Shown here one piece after another: positions 11,240 to 20,834 of a stretch of 64,000 bases of DNA (positions are counted from its first letter, which is position 1; each line of letters starts with the position of its first letter). Made by a program: the position numbers and the translations under genes. The stretch covers positions 54,044,650-54,108,649 of the forward strand of contig OY855903.1 of NCBI GenBank assembly GCA_963693305.1. Reading direction: 5' to 3'. The DNA comes from Meandrina meandrites (taxonomy: Eukaryota; Cnidaria; Anthozoa; Scleractinia; Meandrinidae). The notes under the pieces are model-generated. The model did no database searches. It was not told where the DNA came from and was given only the letters and a program-made list of their open reading frames with translations.

Positions 11240-12040
11240 AACTCAATTCACAGAAAAAAGTTAAATCTACCTTGTTTCTTGAAAAGCTGTCGGAAAAGTT
11301 CATTTTTCTCAACAGTTTTCTCTTCACCAAGTAAATTTCTTTTTCTGTAGTAGTGAGTAAATTCCACCCTTTAAAAATGCTAATTATCACAGCCCCTATA
11401 GCTGTTATGCATTGCATCATCAGTACAATGTTTTTGCAGGAACCAGTGCAATTCCACTCACGGCAGTAATTCTGTGGGCGATTGCTGGGGTCTGGTGTGA
11501 CCTGAGCATTATTGATGTTCGAGGGGAGTGGTTTCTGGTAAAGTCGCTGTGATTCTGTGAAGTTAAACTGCTCTATTTCGCTAAAATCATCTCTCCAGTT
11601 GGCAAGACCAGCTTCTATAAGATCTAGAACCACTGCGTGAAAGAAAAGAACAGCCTCCCAGACATACTCGGATGCGAGGCGCATTAAAGACAACAAATGT
11701 TTTGTCATTAATTGTTGTTTTTCTGGTGTCTCGGAATTGACAATGTCCAAATATCCATAAACAAATTCAGCAGTCCAGAGATCCTTGAACCTTTTTTCAT
11801 GAAAGGCCAAAGGGAACATGCAAATGGGGCCACTCTTGAGGATTTAAAATACGGGTGTTATCGTTGAGTTGACCTTGTGACTTACCGGCGTTGTTTCCAG
11901 TGCAAACAGTGTTGAGTGAAGGAATTGCTGCTGGTTTAGATTTGCCAGGGGACGAAAGGGAATGTGCCTTGGCTTGGGCCTCCAGCTCCAGCAATTGGAT
12001 TTCTGAACACTGCTTCTTGATCTGTTGCCTTCTTGCAATT
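11240..12040 (-). pseudogene. Gag-like ORF relic of a retroelement
   Basis: Minus-strand coding-like sequence in two overlapping frames (12040-11797 region and 11217-11819), i.e. at least one frameshift. Readable segments are QEWPHLHVP, FVYGYLDIVNSETPEKQQLM, VWEAVLFFHAVVLDLIEAG and a Cys-bearing NYCREWNCTGSC. The order of a W-P-H anchor, a helical AVLxFHxxVLDLIE segment and a Cys segment resembles Gag-like ORFs of DIRS/Ty3-type elements common in cnidarian genomes (recollection, not a search). The 5' continuation lies beyond the Harbinger insertion, near 15150-15400. Confidence 0.4.
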
Positions 12041-12743
12041 AGGGACTTTAAGATACCTGGACGGCTGACCTCAAGGATGGCAGGCCGAAAGTAATTTTTT
12101 GCGTGTAGTCTATATTGCGCATGCTTGCTCCACACACATGGCACTGTAGCTCCTCAAAGTGCCTGTCTTGCCGTCCACCAGTGAACAAATTGTACAATTT
12201 CCTTTATAAATGCTATTATTTTTTAATTCTGTTACTTTGCTAGGTGGCCCTTTATGTTATTTTTGCATTTAGTACTGATAAATAGTCAACTGGTGTTGAG
12301 TTTTATTCACGGTTGCGAATATGTTTGTTTTGCCCTACAAGCTCATGGCAAAGCCACGTGAGTGAAATTATGACTTTTCTTGCTTGTTTTTCTGCAAAAA
12401 TTTCACTCGGAATTTGTACCCTGTGATTGAAAATAGTGCTATCTAGTTCCGGCTAGCAGCGCCAAATGCTTTCTTTGATTCGCATGTTTTGTACTAAGAA
12501 ATAGTTGTAAACTGTATTTACAGCTCAAAATGGAGATGGACATGCTGGGTCTCCATATATACACATCTCCTGCCTGGTTGGAGATGTAGCATACTGCTCT
12601 AAATTGGTCAGCAGATTGGAATCAGCAAGCGTTGCCGCATCGTGTCGCTTTCCTTCTGTGAAGAGCAAAAACAAAAACCAAAAAATAAGCAAAAGGTAAA
12701 CTCACAAGAGACGCGCGAGCTTCAGATGTATAAATCGACAAAC

Positions 12744-15018
12744 TTAAGATAAATTTTTGCACAGATCTGCATTCTTTCCTACAGGTCCGAACAAACGCCC
12801 AATGAGGCCATTCTGAAGAGCCACAGCCTGGAATTTAAGAGCATGTACCCTTTTTGTGCCCATTGTATACCAGCCTTTGATTCTCTCCCGGTTTGCATAT
12901 TGGACGGACTGTTCCATCCACAAATCCAAAACAGTTGTTGAGGGCAGCGCCTCGTTCAGAGACAGATCAGCATATTGAAGGGCTACTGGATTCAAAATGG
13001 CATGATTCCAGGTTGTGATTCTGTGATGATGCAGGTCGTAGATATATAGTTGAGCACTATATTCGATGCCATACACAAAACAGGAACTGGTCTCGCAAAC
13101 CTACTAACCATGTCCCTGTAACGACATGGATAGGCAAGCCGGCGAAGAAGGATGCAAATTCCCTCTAATCGGTCACATACACTGCCTTGTGGACACTTAA
13201 CCCATTGACGCCTGGAGGTTTTTAGCGCGCACCCACCCCTAAATACCTGGCTCTTTTACGGCATTTAATGCAAACGTACGAGTGGAAAAAATAAACCATA
13301 TGCGCAGTAAATCCAGACAAATAATTAGTTTCTGAAGTAAACTTTTATTCCAACTAGACATGTTGAAAGACTAATTTATGAATTGAAGAGTTTATCAGCC
13401 TTGATAAATTGATCCCAAACCAAACTTCAAGACAGCGACAAAATTTTATTCACCTCCGTGCGTGATTTTAGGAGCTCGCAAAAACACACAGACTTTGAAC
13501 AAAGTCTAAAAAATATCGTAAAATACTCGGGAAAAAGGTAGGTTTTCATTCTGTACAACTGATACTGCCATTAATTCAATAGTACAAAGGTATTTTCTTG
13601 TTGCAGAAAAGCGGTAATTCGAGATGACAAAAATATTTACATATCACGGCGGCGTGAAACAGGGAAAATCGCTGACAAAACTACAGAATTCTTACCACTA
13701 AATGAACACTTGCAACGCTTTCTACGCTTTCCTTTACTTTTAATGTTAATAAACATATTCCTTTGTATTTTCTGAAGCACTGTAGTAATTTTCTAAAGCT
13801 ATAAACACAACTAAAAACAAAGCGACTAAATAAACAACTGAAGCAAGTCTCGGTAAAAAGATGCGTATCAGATAACAACACGTGCGTGTCAAATCTGTTC
13901 GCTTCAAAAGCCTAAAATTTCGAACTAAAGATTGATAAATGAAAGAAACTTGAAAGAAACTTTATTTCGAATTAAATTTTATTAAGGATAAAGTCAAGAA
14001 ATGTATTCAAAAGCGTCAAAATATCAAAAAATGTAAAGCCGTGTAATTGTGCATCAAGAATTAATTATTCACATGTTCAAGCTAAAGCGAAAGTTTTATT
14101 TCAGCCGACGGCTTTTGCAGTCAGTTATTCACCCAATGGCTTTACCGATTCTTCTAAAAATTCTATCCATATTCGAAGCACTACTGTACATTACCATTTT
14201 TGTTTTCAAAAGTCTTGAGAAGCCGCATTAAGTTCGTGTGTTGGTCCGTGATTTGTATTCAAAACACATTTCGAAGCGCCATGACACCGTGTCTTCGCGG
14301 CCGCGAAAGGAAGATGAATCCGTCCTCAACGAGGTTTAAGCTCTCTGTACTCGATGATTTTCCATTTTAGAGCAACTTAAAAATTGGTCGGTGTTTCTTC
14401 TTTTCATTTTTAGCCCCAAAGAGGCAATTTTCTGTGTTCCGAATGAAAAACAAGGCCTTGAAAGTTTGTAAACAAGAGCGGTGATGCGCCATAATCTTCT
14501 TCTACATTTTGAACGCATGAGTCAAGACGAAAAACCTTCTTTCTAGGACCCCTAGAGTTCTCTAAAAATATGCGCAGAAAACAGATTCTGATTGGTTTAT
14601 TTGCCCTTATTATCCACAGAACAATAGGAGAACCAAAAAGTCTCCAGGGAGGGAGGGAATGGGCATTTGTCACCATGTGTTTTTTTCGGGCGGTTACGGG
14701 CGGCACAGGCATTTCAGGGGTGGTTTTCGCACGGGCGGTTACGGGCGGCACAGGCGCCAATGGGTTAAAGGTGGCTGGTAATTGAAGCACATTTGCAAGA
14801 CGTTCAATATCCCCCCTTTCAAATCTAAACTCGGCTTTGCATTCGGCCTCACTGATGTTTTCCTCCAGGTTAAATTCTTCATACTCGTAGTAAGGCAGCT
14901 CTAAACTGACTGGCTAAGTTTTATTAGCCTCATACAGAACCAAGAATTCTTCATTGGTTAGTAGATTTTCTGCATAAGCAATAGCAATCATTTCGCGAGC
15001 CTTTTTTAAAGATGCCAT
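12744..15018 (-). pseudogene. Harbinger transposase (HARBI1-like), interrupted
   Basis: Two parts on the minus strand. The N-terminal part, 15018-14769, starts MASLKKAREMIAIAYAENLL and has an in-frame TAG after EANKT. The C-terminal part, 13196-12744, contains DRLEGICILLRRLAYPCRYR, HHHRITTWNHAILNPVALQ and TKRVHALKFQAVALQNGLIG. These match the layout of PIF/HARBI1 nuclease-type transposases (DDE_Tnp_4), where the last segment precedes the second catalytic Asp; the residues after GPVGKNAD are lost. The parts are separated by the TTAA element 13201-14764, and the frame runs straight through if that insert and one TTAA are ignored. Confidence 0.65.
13201..14764. mobile_element. piggyBac-like non-autonomous element (TTAA target)
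   Basis: Flanked by TTAA at 13197-13200 and 14765-14768. Termini are inverted repeats CCCATTGACGCCTG and CAGGCGCCAATGGG (one mismatch). TTAA duplication with CCC/GGG ends is the hallmark of piggyBac elements. Near the right end a GC-rich motif (CGGGCGGTTACGGGCGGCAC) occurs twice, about 42 bp apart. No transposase frame is visible in its 1,564 bp. Confidence 0.65.
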
Positions 15019-15479
15019 GATACTCTTACGAAGCCGTCCTCCGTTTACACACGCCGGCTCTTAACGTTAAAAGTTTTCCACCAAAGACGTCGGCATCGGC
15101 CCAGTCCTCCTCGTGTAATTCTACGTCCAGGTATCTTAAAGTCCCTATTGTGGAGCAGATGTTGCAGAGGGAGCACTGAAAGGCAGATGATCGAGGGACG
15201 GGAGGTCATAAACAAACCCCAAGGCAAGGCAGGACGCTTTGTTGGATGTTTTCCAGTGGCAGTGGCCAAGAGAAAATACGAAGAAGTGCACAAGCCAAAT
15301 TCAAGGCAAAACATGTCAAGAAAACAAATAAGTAGTAAATGTGAAAGAACAAAGTTTATCATCATCATTTGTAGAGTTATGTGAAAAAACACAAAGCTTC
15401 TCATCTTTTGTAAAGTATTGTGAAAATAAAAAAAAATTATTCAGATGATTTCCCTGGTTGTTCGCACATTACCTATCTT

Positions 15480-15706
15480 AAGGCCCGTTTACACAGGCGA
15501 TTTTTGTCGCGCAACTCAATGCAATTTGTCGCCATGAAGTTGCATCAAGTTTCGAACATGTTCGAAACTTTATGCAACTTCAGCGCGACAAAAATTGCAT
15601 TGAGTTGCGCGACAAAAATCGCCTGTGTAAACGGGCCTTGCAACTTCGGCGCGACAAAAATTGCATTGAGTTGCGCGACAAAAATCGCCTGTGTAAACGG
15701 ACCTTT
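15480..15706. repeat. Long palindrome (fold-back MITE) plus an extra arm
   Basis: 15480-15639 is a near-perfect inverted repeat of two arms of about 80 bp. They begin AAGGCCCGTTTACACAGGCG and meet at the self-complementary TTCGAACATGTTCGAA around 15560. 15640-15706 repeats one arm again. The arms carry TTTTTGTCGCGCAACTCAAT. It looks like a non-autonomous fold-back element; no TSD is identified. Confidence 0.6.
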
Positions 15707-16141
15707 ACGTGAACGTTTTTTTTGCCTTCAAATGGTGTTGTGTTACAAAACACAACATATAAAATACAAAATATGCATGAAAAAGCGTATCAATCAAAAC
15801 GTAGAATACACATCAGTAAGAACTTAGAAATAATCATTCTCGCGTAGCGTATTACTTAGTCTCAAGTTTACGATAATAATAATATCGTGCTTATTTCGTA
15901 TGAATCAAAAATACTTGTTCAACGAAATGATCTGTTTCACATCTGTCTAATAGAATAATTTAACACGCGACAAAATATGCAATTACAGTTTGAAACAAAA
16001 AAGAAATCAGCATTTCAAATGTTCTCGACTTGATCTATAAAGGCTAAATGCTAGGAAAAATAGCTTGTCAAACTTTAATTACAGTTCAGTTTGTATAAAG
16101 AAAAAAAACGTTTTAAATGTTCATTACTTAATCCATGAAAC
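15707..16141. other. No gene seen
   Basis: AT-rich spacer; nothing supportable beyond simple A/T runs. Confidence 0.4.
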
Positions 16142-16900
16142 TTAGATGCCATTGAAAAGGTCGTCAATATTAGGCTGAAAATCCATCTGCTGTGTCAGTT
16201 GTTCTTCCAGTATGATGTTTTGCTGGGCCAACTGATGCTCTCGGAGCAAAGCTTGATAATCTACCTGGCTTGGCTGCTGGTCTGACTGAGATACTGCTGC
16301 TGTTGTTGATTTTGCGGTTGCTGCTTGTTTAGGCTTATTTGCTGTTTTTTTTTCTAACTTTAGTGGTTTCACTTGAGGCGTGTTATGTACCTTGGCTACA
16401 GCTGACATATATTGATGCTTTCGAAACCCTCTTGCGTTTTTTAGTTTCTGTAGGTGACTCGTTTTCATCCACTACTTTAGAATCTTTGACTTTTTTGTTG
16501 TACGCTTGGGTATTTCGCCTTCTAAGTATTCTACCCATCGTGTATTGGCTTCCTGCAGGCAGCTATTGCTGCTTCTTTCGGGCCAGATGATTTCTCAGTT
16601 GAACATCTGTAAACTTGTACTCCACTTTTGCAAAACCAGGTGGAACTGTAAACGGTGATTGCCGAAGATTGACACATATTTCACAAAACCCCTTGTAACT
16701 CTTCTTTAGCATTACTCATCACGCGACAAAGATGTGCCAAAACTTCATGGACACATCTCGATGTGGTGGCATGGGTGATTAGACCCAGACAGAAATTCAT
16801 TTGATGGTTCAATAAATCTAACCACTCTCAATCCATCTTTTCCTCTAAATTTTCAACATTTGCAGTCTGTACTTGTTCCGCTACTGGGGAAACTGTGTTA
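16142..16900 (-). pseudogene. Degenerate ORF of unknown origin
   Basis: A minus-strand open frame at 16142-16468 is Gln/Lys/Thr-rich, ends with DFQPNIDDLFNGI and has a predicted helical QALLREHQLAQQN stretch. Upstream frames contain FAKVEYKFTDVQLRNHLAR and HEVLAHLCRVMSNAKEEL but are out of register with each other. It behaves like a broken coding sequence, perhaps from a transposon. I cannot assign a family. Confidence 0.3.
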
Positions 16901-17935
16901 ACTGCAAACGCCATGGGTGAACTTTGGTACGTTTGTGCACCATGTGAACTGATAGATGCTGGAGCAGTCATGACTAGTTCAATAGTAGACCAACCGAAAG
17001 TGTTTTCTCAAATATGTCCTGAAAGGAACCCTCCACTGTTTTTACAAGTATTGCTTAAAATGTTCCGAATGTGCTCATTAGTACATCCTATATTTAAAAA
17101 ATACCTTGCCTGATTTTATCGATTTGATATCACAGTCGGATAAATCAAACGCTTACAATCTGTCAATCATAATCAATCCAAATTCCCTTGTCACATTCCT
17201 CCCACCTTAAAACGAGACCTCCTGGTCGAGACAAGTGCTATTGCTCTTTTACAAAATCACGTGAAATTGTTTGGTTGCTGCGGACTTAAAGTAGCGAGGG
17301 CTCACATTGGAAGGACAAAATTTAAATTCGTGGCTTGTAATAACAGTTTATTCGTTTGTCATGCCTTCTTTTTGCACCTATTGCGTTCCATTATCTCCTT
17401 ATCACTACAGAAAAAATTTAACGCTATCATTTAATTGTATTTCCGAGGGTAAAAGTCTTCGAATAGAACACACAAGCTAAATCAGAAAAAAAAAGTTGAA
17501 GCTGGAATTCTTTCACACTTGAATTTGCTCAGCATATTTATAAGTATCCTAGGCAAATACAGTCTTTTCCGTAGAGTTAACCCTGTAAATTTAGTAAGGT
17601 ACATCTAAATTGAAAAAAGTTGTCCTTCCATTATGGGCCCGCAATACAAAATCACGTGATTTTGCAAGTGAGCCATTCTAAAATGAACTCTCTAAGGAAA
17701 ACAATAACAACCATAACAAAAATTGATGTAAATTTACGTGAAAGTTCCATGTTCTAGGTTCTGGGTAATGAGCCAACAGGCAAAAAAGGCATGCTTTGTC
17801 GACCGTTGGGAGGTCCACATCAGGCTTTAAAAGGCGGGCAGGGGGGCAATCAAGTTCCTCCAGATTCTACACGAATATCGGGATAGTCAGGAGGGTCTGC
17901 ACAACCAAAGTTTCAGCAAATTGCTTCTTGGCCGC
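16901..17935. other. No gene seen
   Basis: AT-rich sequence with short fortuitous open frames only. Confidence 0.4.
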
Positions 17936-19774
17936 TCACTTGGTCCATAAGATCAGGGAGGCTGGCATAGCATTCACATCTTCCAAGAGCTGTAGAAGGG
18001 AGTCTTGGATGGCATGGAATAACACTGTGGTTGCCGCGGTCAGTGGCAGGCCCAAAGGCCAGCCATGGTACTCAGACTGGAAGTGATAAGTTCGAAGCGC
18101 ATCTGCGCTACGAGTTAGGAGTCCCATGGTGTGGAAAAAACACATATGTTGATTGTGTTTTCCCACAGGCAGTGGATAAACACTTAAGCTGGAAAGGCTC
18201 GGTCATGCCATGCTGGAAACCATCGCATTTGAGCACAAAGGAGAGGGCAGCCATGATACCAACTTCGAATAGCGTCTGTGAACTGAGAGAACGTTTTTGG
18301 AGAGAGGAACCAAGTGGACTCCATAAGTAGGGGAAGGAGAAGTAATAACAACCACATTGCCAAACAAAGGGCGAAAAGGGAAAAATAATCGGTGAATAGG
18401 TATCAGAAGCTGTACATAACACCCCGAGAAAATTAATTGAACTTGTGTAAACTTTAGGAAAAAGAAATCTAAACCTACAGCTGGCCAGGCGAACAAAAAG
18501 AATACCGAGTGCAAAAGCCAAAACGAACAATAACAAAAAAAAACCTACATATAACAAGGAATGAAGTAACAAAATTATCCACTGATAATTTATGCAGTCG
18601 AAGTAGACTGTCTGGTAGTGAGTGGAATACTTTTCACGAAGCGGGGAGTGGAATTTTGTGGTGGACGAACGACTGGTTTCCTGAACAATACACAATAGAA
18701 AATGATCAATACAATGAAATTGCAGATGGCAAAAATGAGGGAAAGGTAAACAAGGACGGTAAGCAGTCCCGCGTGGGGAACGAAATGAATATCCTATATA
18801 TCCGTTCGTACTTTTTCTAAACGAGGTGCGAGATCCTGATCCAAAGGTGTAAGTTTGATCGAGAGATTCCAAAGTTGAATTAATATCCTCAGTGCGAAAA
18901 TAGGAAAAAGTTTGTAAGGGCAGATTTTGCCACGAAACAAATTGAAAGTGACCTGTATGAAACAAAGGGAACTGAAAACAAAACCATTCTGGACACACCC
19001 CCAGACCAGTGCGTTGGTACGAAAAGGACATATCACATGGAAAATGATAAATAGACAGCGGCTGCAATAACACTAAACTTCGAGCCATTGTTGGTATGAA
19101 TAGAAATGTTAGCACGAGCGCCCAAGAGAAAATAACGGCCATCAAGGTGAACTAAGGGACGCAGAGTGTGGCAATTTGTCCACGGGGTATGAGAGTGACT
19201 AAAAGGGATCTTGCTTTGGGGTGTCCACTTGAGACCCAACCAAAAAGGGTTCTCTACAGTTGACAAAACGTTTGCCGGACAAAGGACTGTAGTTTGTCCA
19301 TGTAAACATTGTTCCAGGTCGGCCTTTTTGACAATATACCTTTTGTTCTTGCAAGTTAATAAAACCAGATCATGGCAAGCTATTGTTCCACCAAAACACT
19401 TGTTATTAACTTGATAGGCTATTGATAGATGTATCCAGGGTCGGCAAGGTGATCCAAGGCTCCATGATCAAAGTGAATCCGTCTCTGAACGCACCAGTAG
19501 TGTTAGCCAAGGACAGGATGGAGGAAAGCTTGATGGACAAATCATCAGTAAGAAATCGCGGTAGCTCAGCAAAACTGGCCAGATTTTTCCTTGGTAAGTG
19601 AGCGATTTGTCTAAGGAGGTCATCTATCTCGGTCAGTCGTAACAGATCAGTCAACGCAATTGTATAAATTGAAATAAACTCTTGATGTAAATTGAAATGA
19701 CAATTTTGTTTTGTAGCGTCTGTTGCGAACTGGGCTTGCCAACCTGAGTAACACTTCTTGAAAGTAAGCAGCAA
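17936..19774 (-). pseudogene. Membrane glycoprotein (envelope-like) relic, several frames
   Basis: The minus strand has successive coding-like segments in different frames (19406-19774, about 19270-19400, 19033-19266, 18108-19145, 17936-18166). They include a helical LTEIDDLLRQIAHLP segment, a cysteine-spaced stretch ending in an LCP-type motif near 19290-19390, and a 34-residue hydrophobic segment near 18470-18575 (WIILLLHSLLYVGFFLLLFV) suitable as a membrane anchor. This order resembles envelope-type fusion proteins of LTR retroelements and insect viruses, but that is inference. It is broken in at least three places and cannot be expressed as one protein. Confidence 0.35.
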
Positions 19775-19891
19775 GTTTGTAAATTAATTCAATGTTAAAG
19801 TAAGCAATCAATAAACTACTTTTTAAAAAGGAAAAAAGAATGTGTGTTTTCATTTGGATTTAAAAGGGGGACTGACCCGTAAACTTATCAA

Positions 19892-20340
19892 TTGATGTCT
19901 GCTTTCCTAAGTGACAACATGTCTCAATTCAAATGCCCAAGCAGCATTATTATAGCTGGCCCGAGTCAGTTCGGAAAGACTACGAGAGTATTATTACAAC
20001 AAGCGGATTCTTTATTTGAACATCCCATTTGTAAAATTGTTTGTTGTTACGGACAATGGCAGGAATGTTTTAAGGACATGACCTCACAAGTAACAATTGT
20101 TGAGGGTATTACTGAAGATATTCAGGTCTCTTTCCACCAAGTTACCGTCCAGGAATTCTTGTATTGGATGATCAAATGAGAAACTGCAGTGATGACGAAC
20201 GTATCGTTGATCCGTTTACTTAAGTGTCCCATTTTGTGATGTCACCTGCCTGTATTTGTCAGAGCATCTCTTTGAATGCCATTATATTATTGCTCTCGCG
20301 ATCCCCTGGGTTTTCGAACATTTGCTGGAAAAGTTAATTA
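19892..20340 (+). pseudogene. Relic of a Polinton-type packaging ATPase (second lineage)
   Basis: The plus-strand frame 19892-20179 carries a Walker A motif AGPSQFGKTT after SQFKCPSSIII and a conserved CCYGQWQECF segment. These match in order the packaging ATPase of the main Polinton (38882-39544: GPSGSGKS, HYCYGAWQ) but are clearly divergent. After about 20150 the frame shifts. A Walker-B-like LVLDDQM and a SISLNA segment appear in other frames up to 20330. It is a decayed fragment of an FtsK/HerA-superfamily (A32-like) ATPase from an older, different Polinton. Confidence 0.6.
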
Positions 20341-20344
20341 CGTA

Positions 20345-20760
20345 TTGGAAAGTTTTGAAAATACAATACAATCTTTATCAACGTGGTCAGCACGCTTAGC
20401 TAAAAAGCAAATTTACAGCTGCACCACGAAATAAAAATACAAAATAGAAAATTAAGAAATTCTTGTAAGTGCAAGTCTTTCAAAAACTTTCGAAAAAGCA
20501 GAAAGAATCGTTGCGGGTCGATAGTTGATTTTCAGTAGGCTGCAATCCTTTTTGAGAACTGGAGTCATCTCACCAAGTTTCCATGGTTGTGGTATTTTTG
20601 TGGAAGTTAAAGCATGATTTGTCAGTGTACTAAGAGGATAGCACAAAACCCCCATCGATTCTTTGACTGCTCGTGGAAGGATCCTGTCGCATCCCGTAGC
20701 CTTAAAGATTCCTCATTACCTCGTAAACTTCTGTTCGATTCGTGTTGCTTATCAACACAT
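20345..20760 (-). mobile_element. LINE (CR1/L2-like) reverse transcriptase fragment with 3' tail
   Basis: The minus strand encodes CDRILPRAVKESMGVLCYPL, PQPWKLGEMTPVLKKDCSLL and NYRPATILSAFSKVFERL, the classical N-terminal RT block (the NYRPxT/S motif) of CR1/L2-type LINEs. This RT piece is followed almost at once by the 3' tail (about 20345-20455), so the element is both 5'-truncated and internally deleted. Confidence 0.65.
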
Positions 20761-20802
20761 TGGACCTATTTATTAAATTATTTGATATGTGATAAATCGG
20801 CA

Positions 20803-20834
20803 CGTCACTAATTAGATGAGGAGGCATTTGGCTA
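20803..20834 (-). rRNA. 28S rRNA gene fragment, downstream side of R2 insertion
   Basis: The minus strand reads TAGCCAAATGCC and continues through TCATCTAATTAGTGACG, the 28S sequence immediately 3' of the classical R2 target site. Only about 32 bp are retained before unrelated sequence starts, so this is a truncated rDNA piece, not part of a functional array. Confidence 0.8.

Larger units (their letters stand above)
12041..15146 (-). mobile_element. Harbinger/PIF-type DNA transposon
   Basis: Ends are inverted repeats beginning AGGGACTTTAAGATACC (12041 onward, and reversed at 15129-15146), directly flanked by ATT on both sides (12038-12040 and 15147-15149), fitting the 3-bp TSD of the Harbinger superfamily. 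The interior holds a PIF/HARBI1-like transposase on the minus strand. The element sits inside the Gag-like relic and is itself split by a 1,564-bp TTAA-flanked insertion. Confidence 0.75.

Noticed and set aside
18509..18820. Plus-strand 103-codon frame
   Set aside because: Antisense to the hydrophobic segment of the membrane-protein relic; no features of its own.
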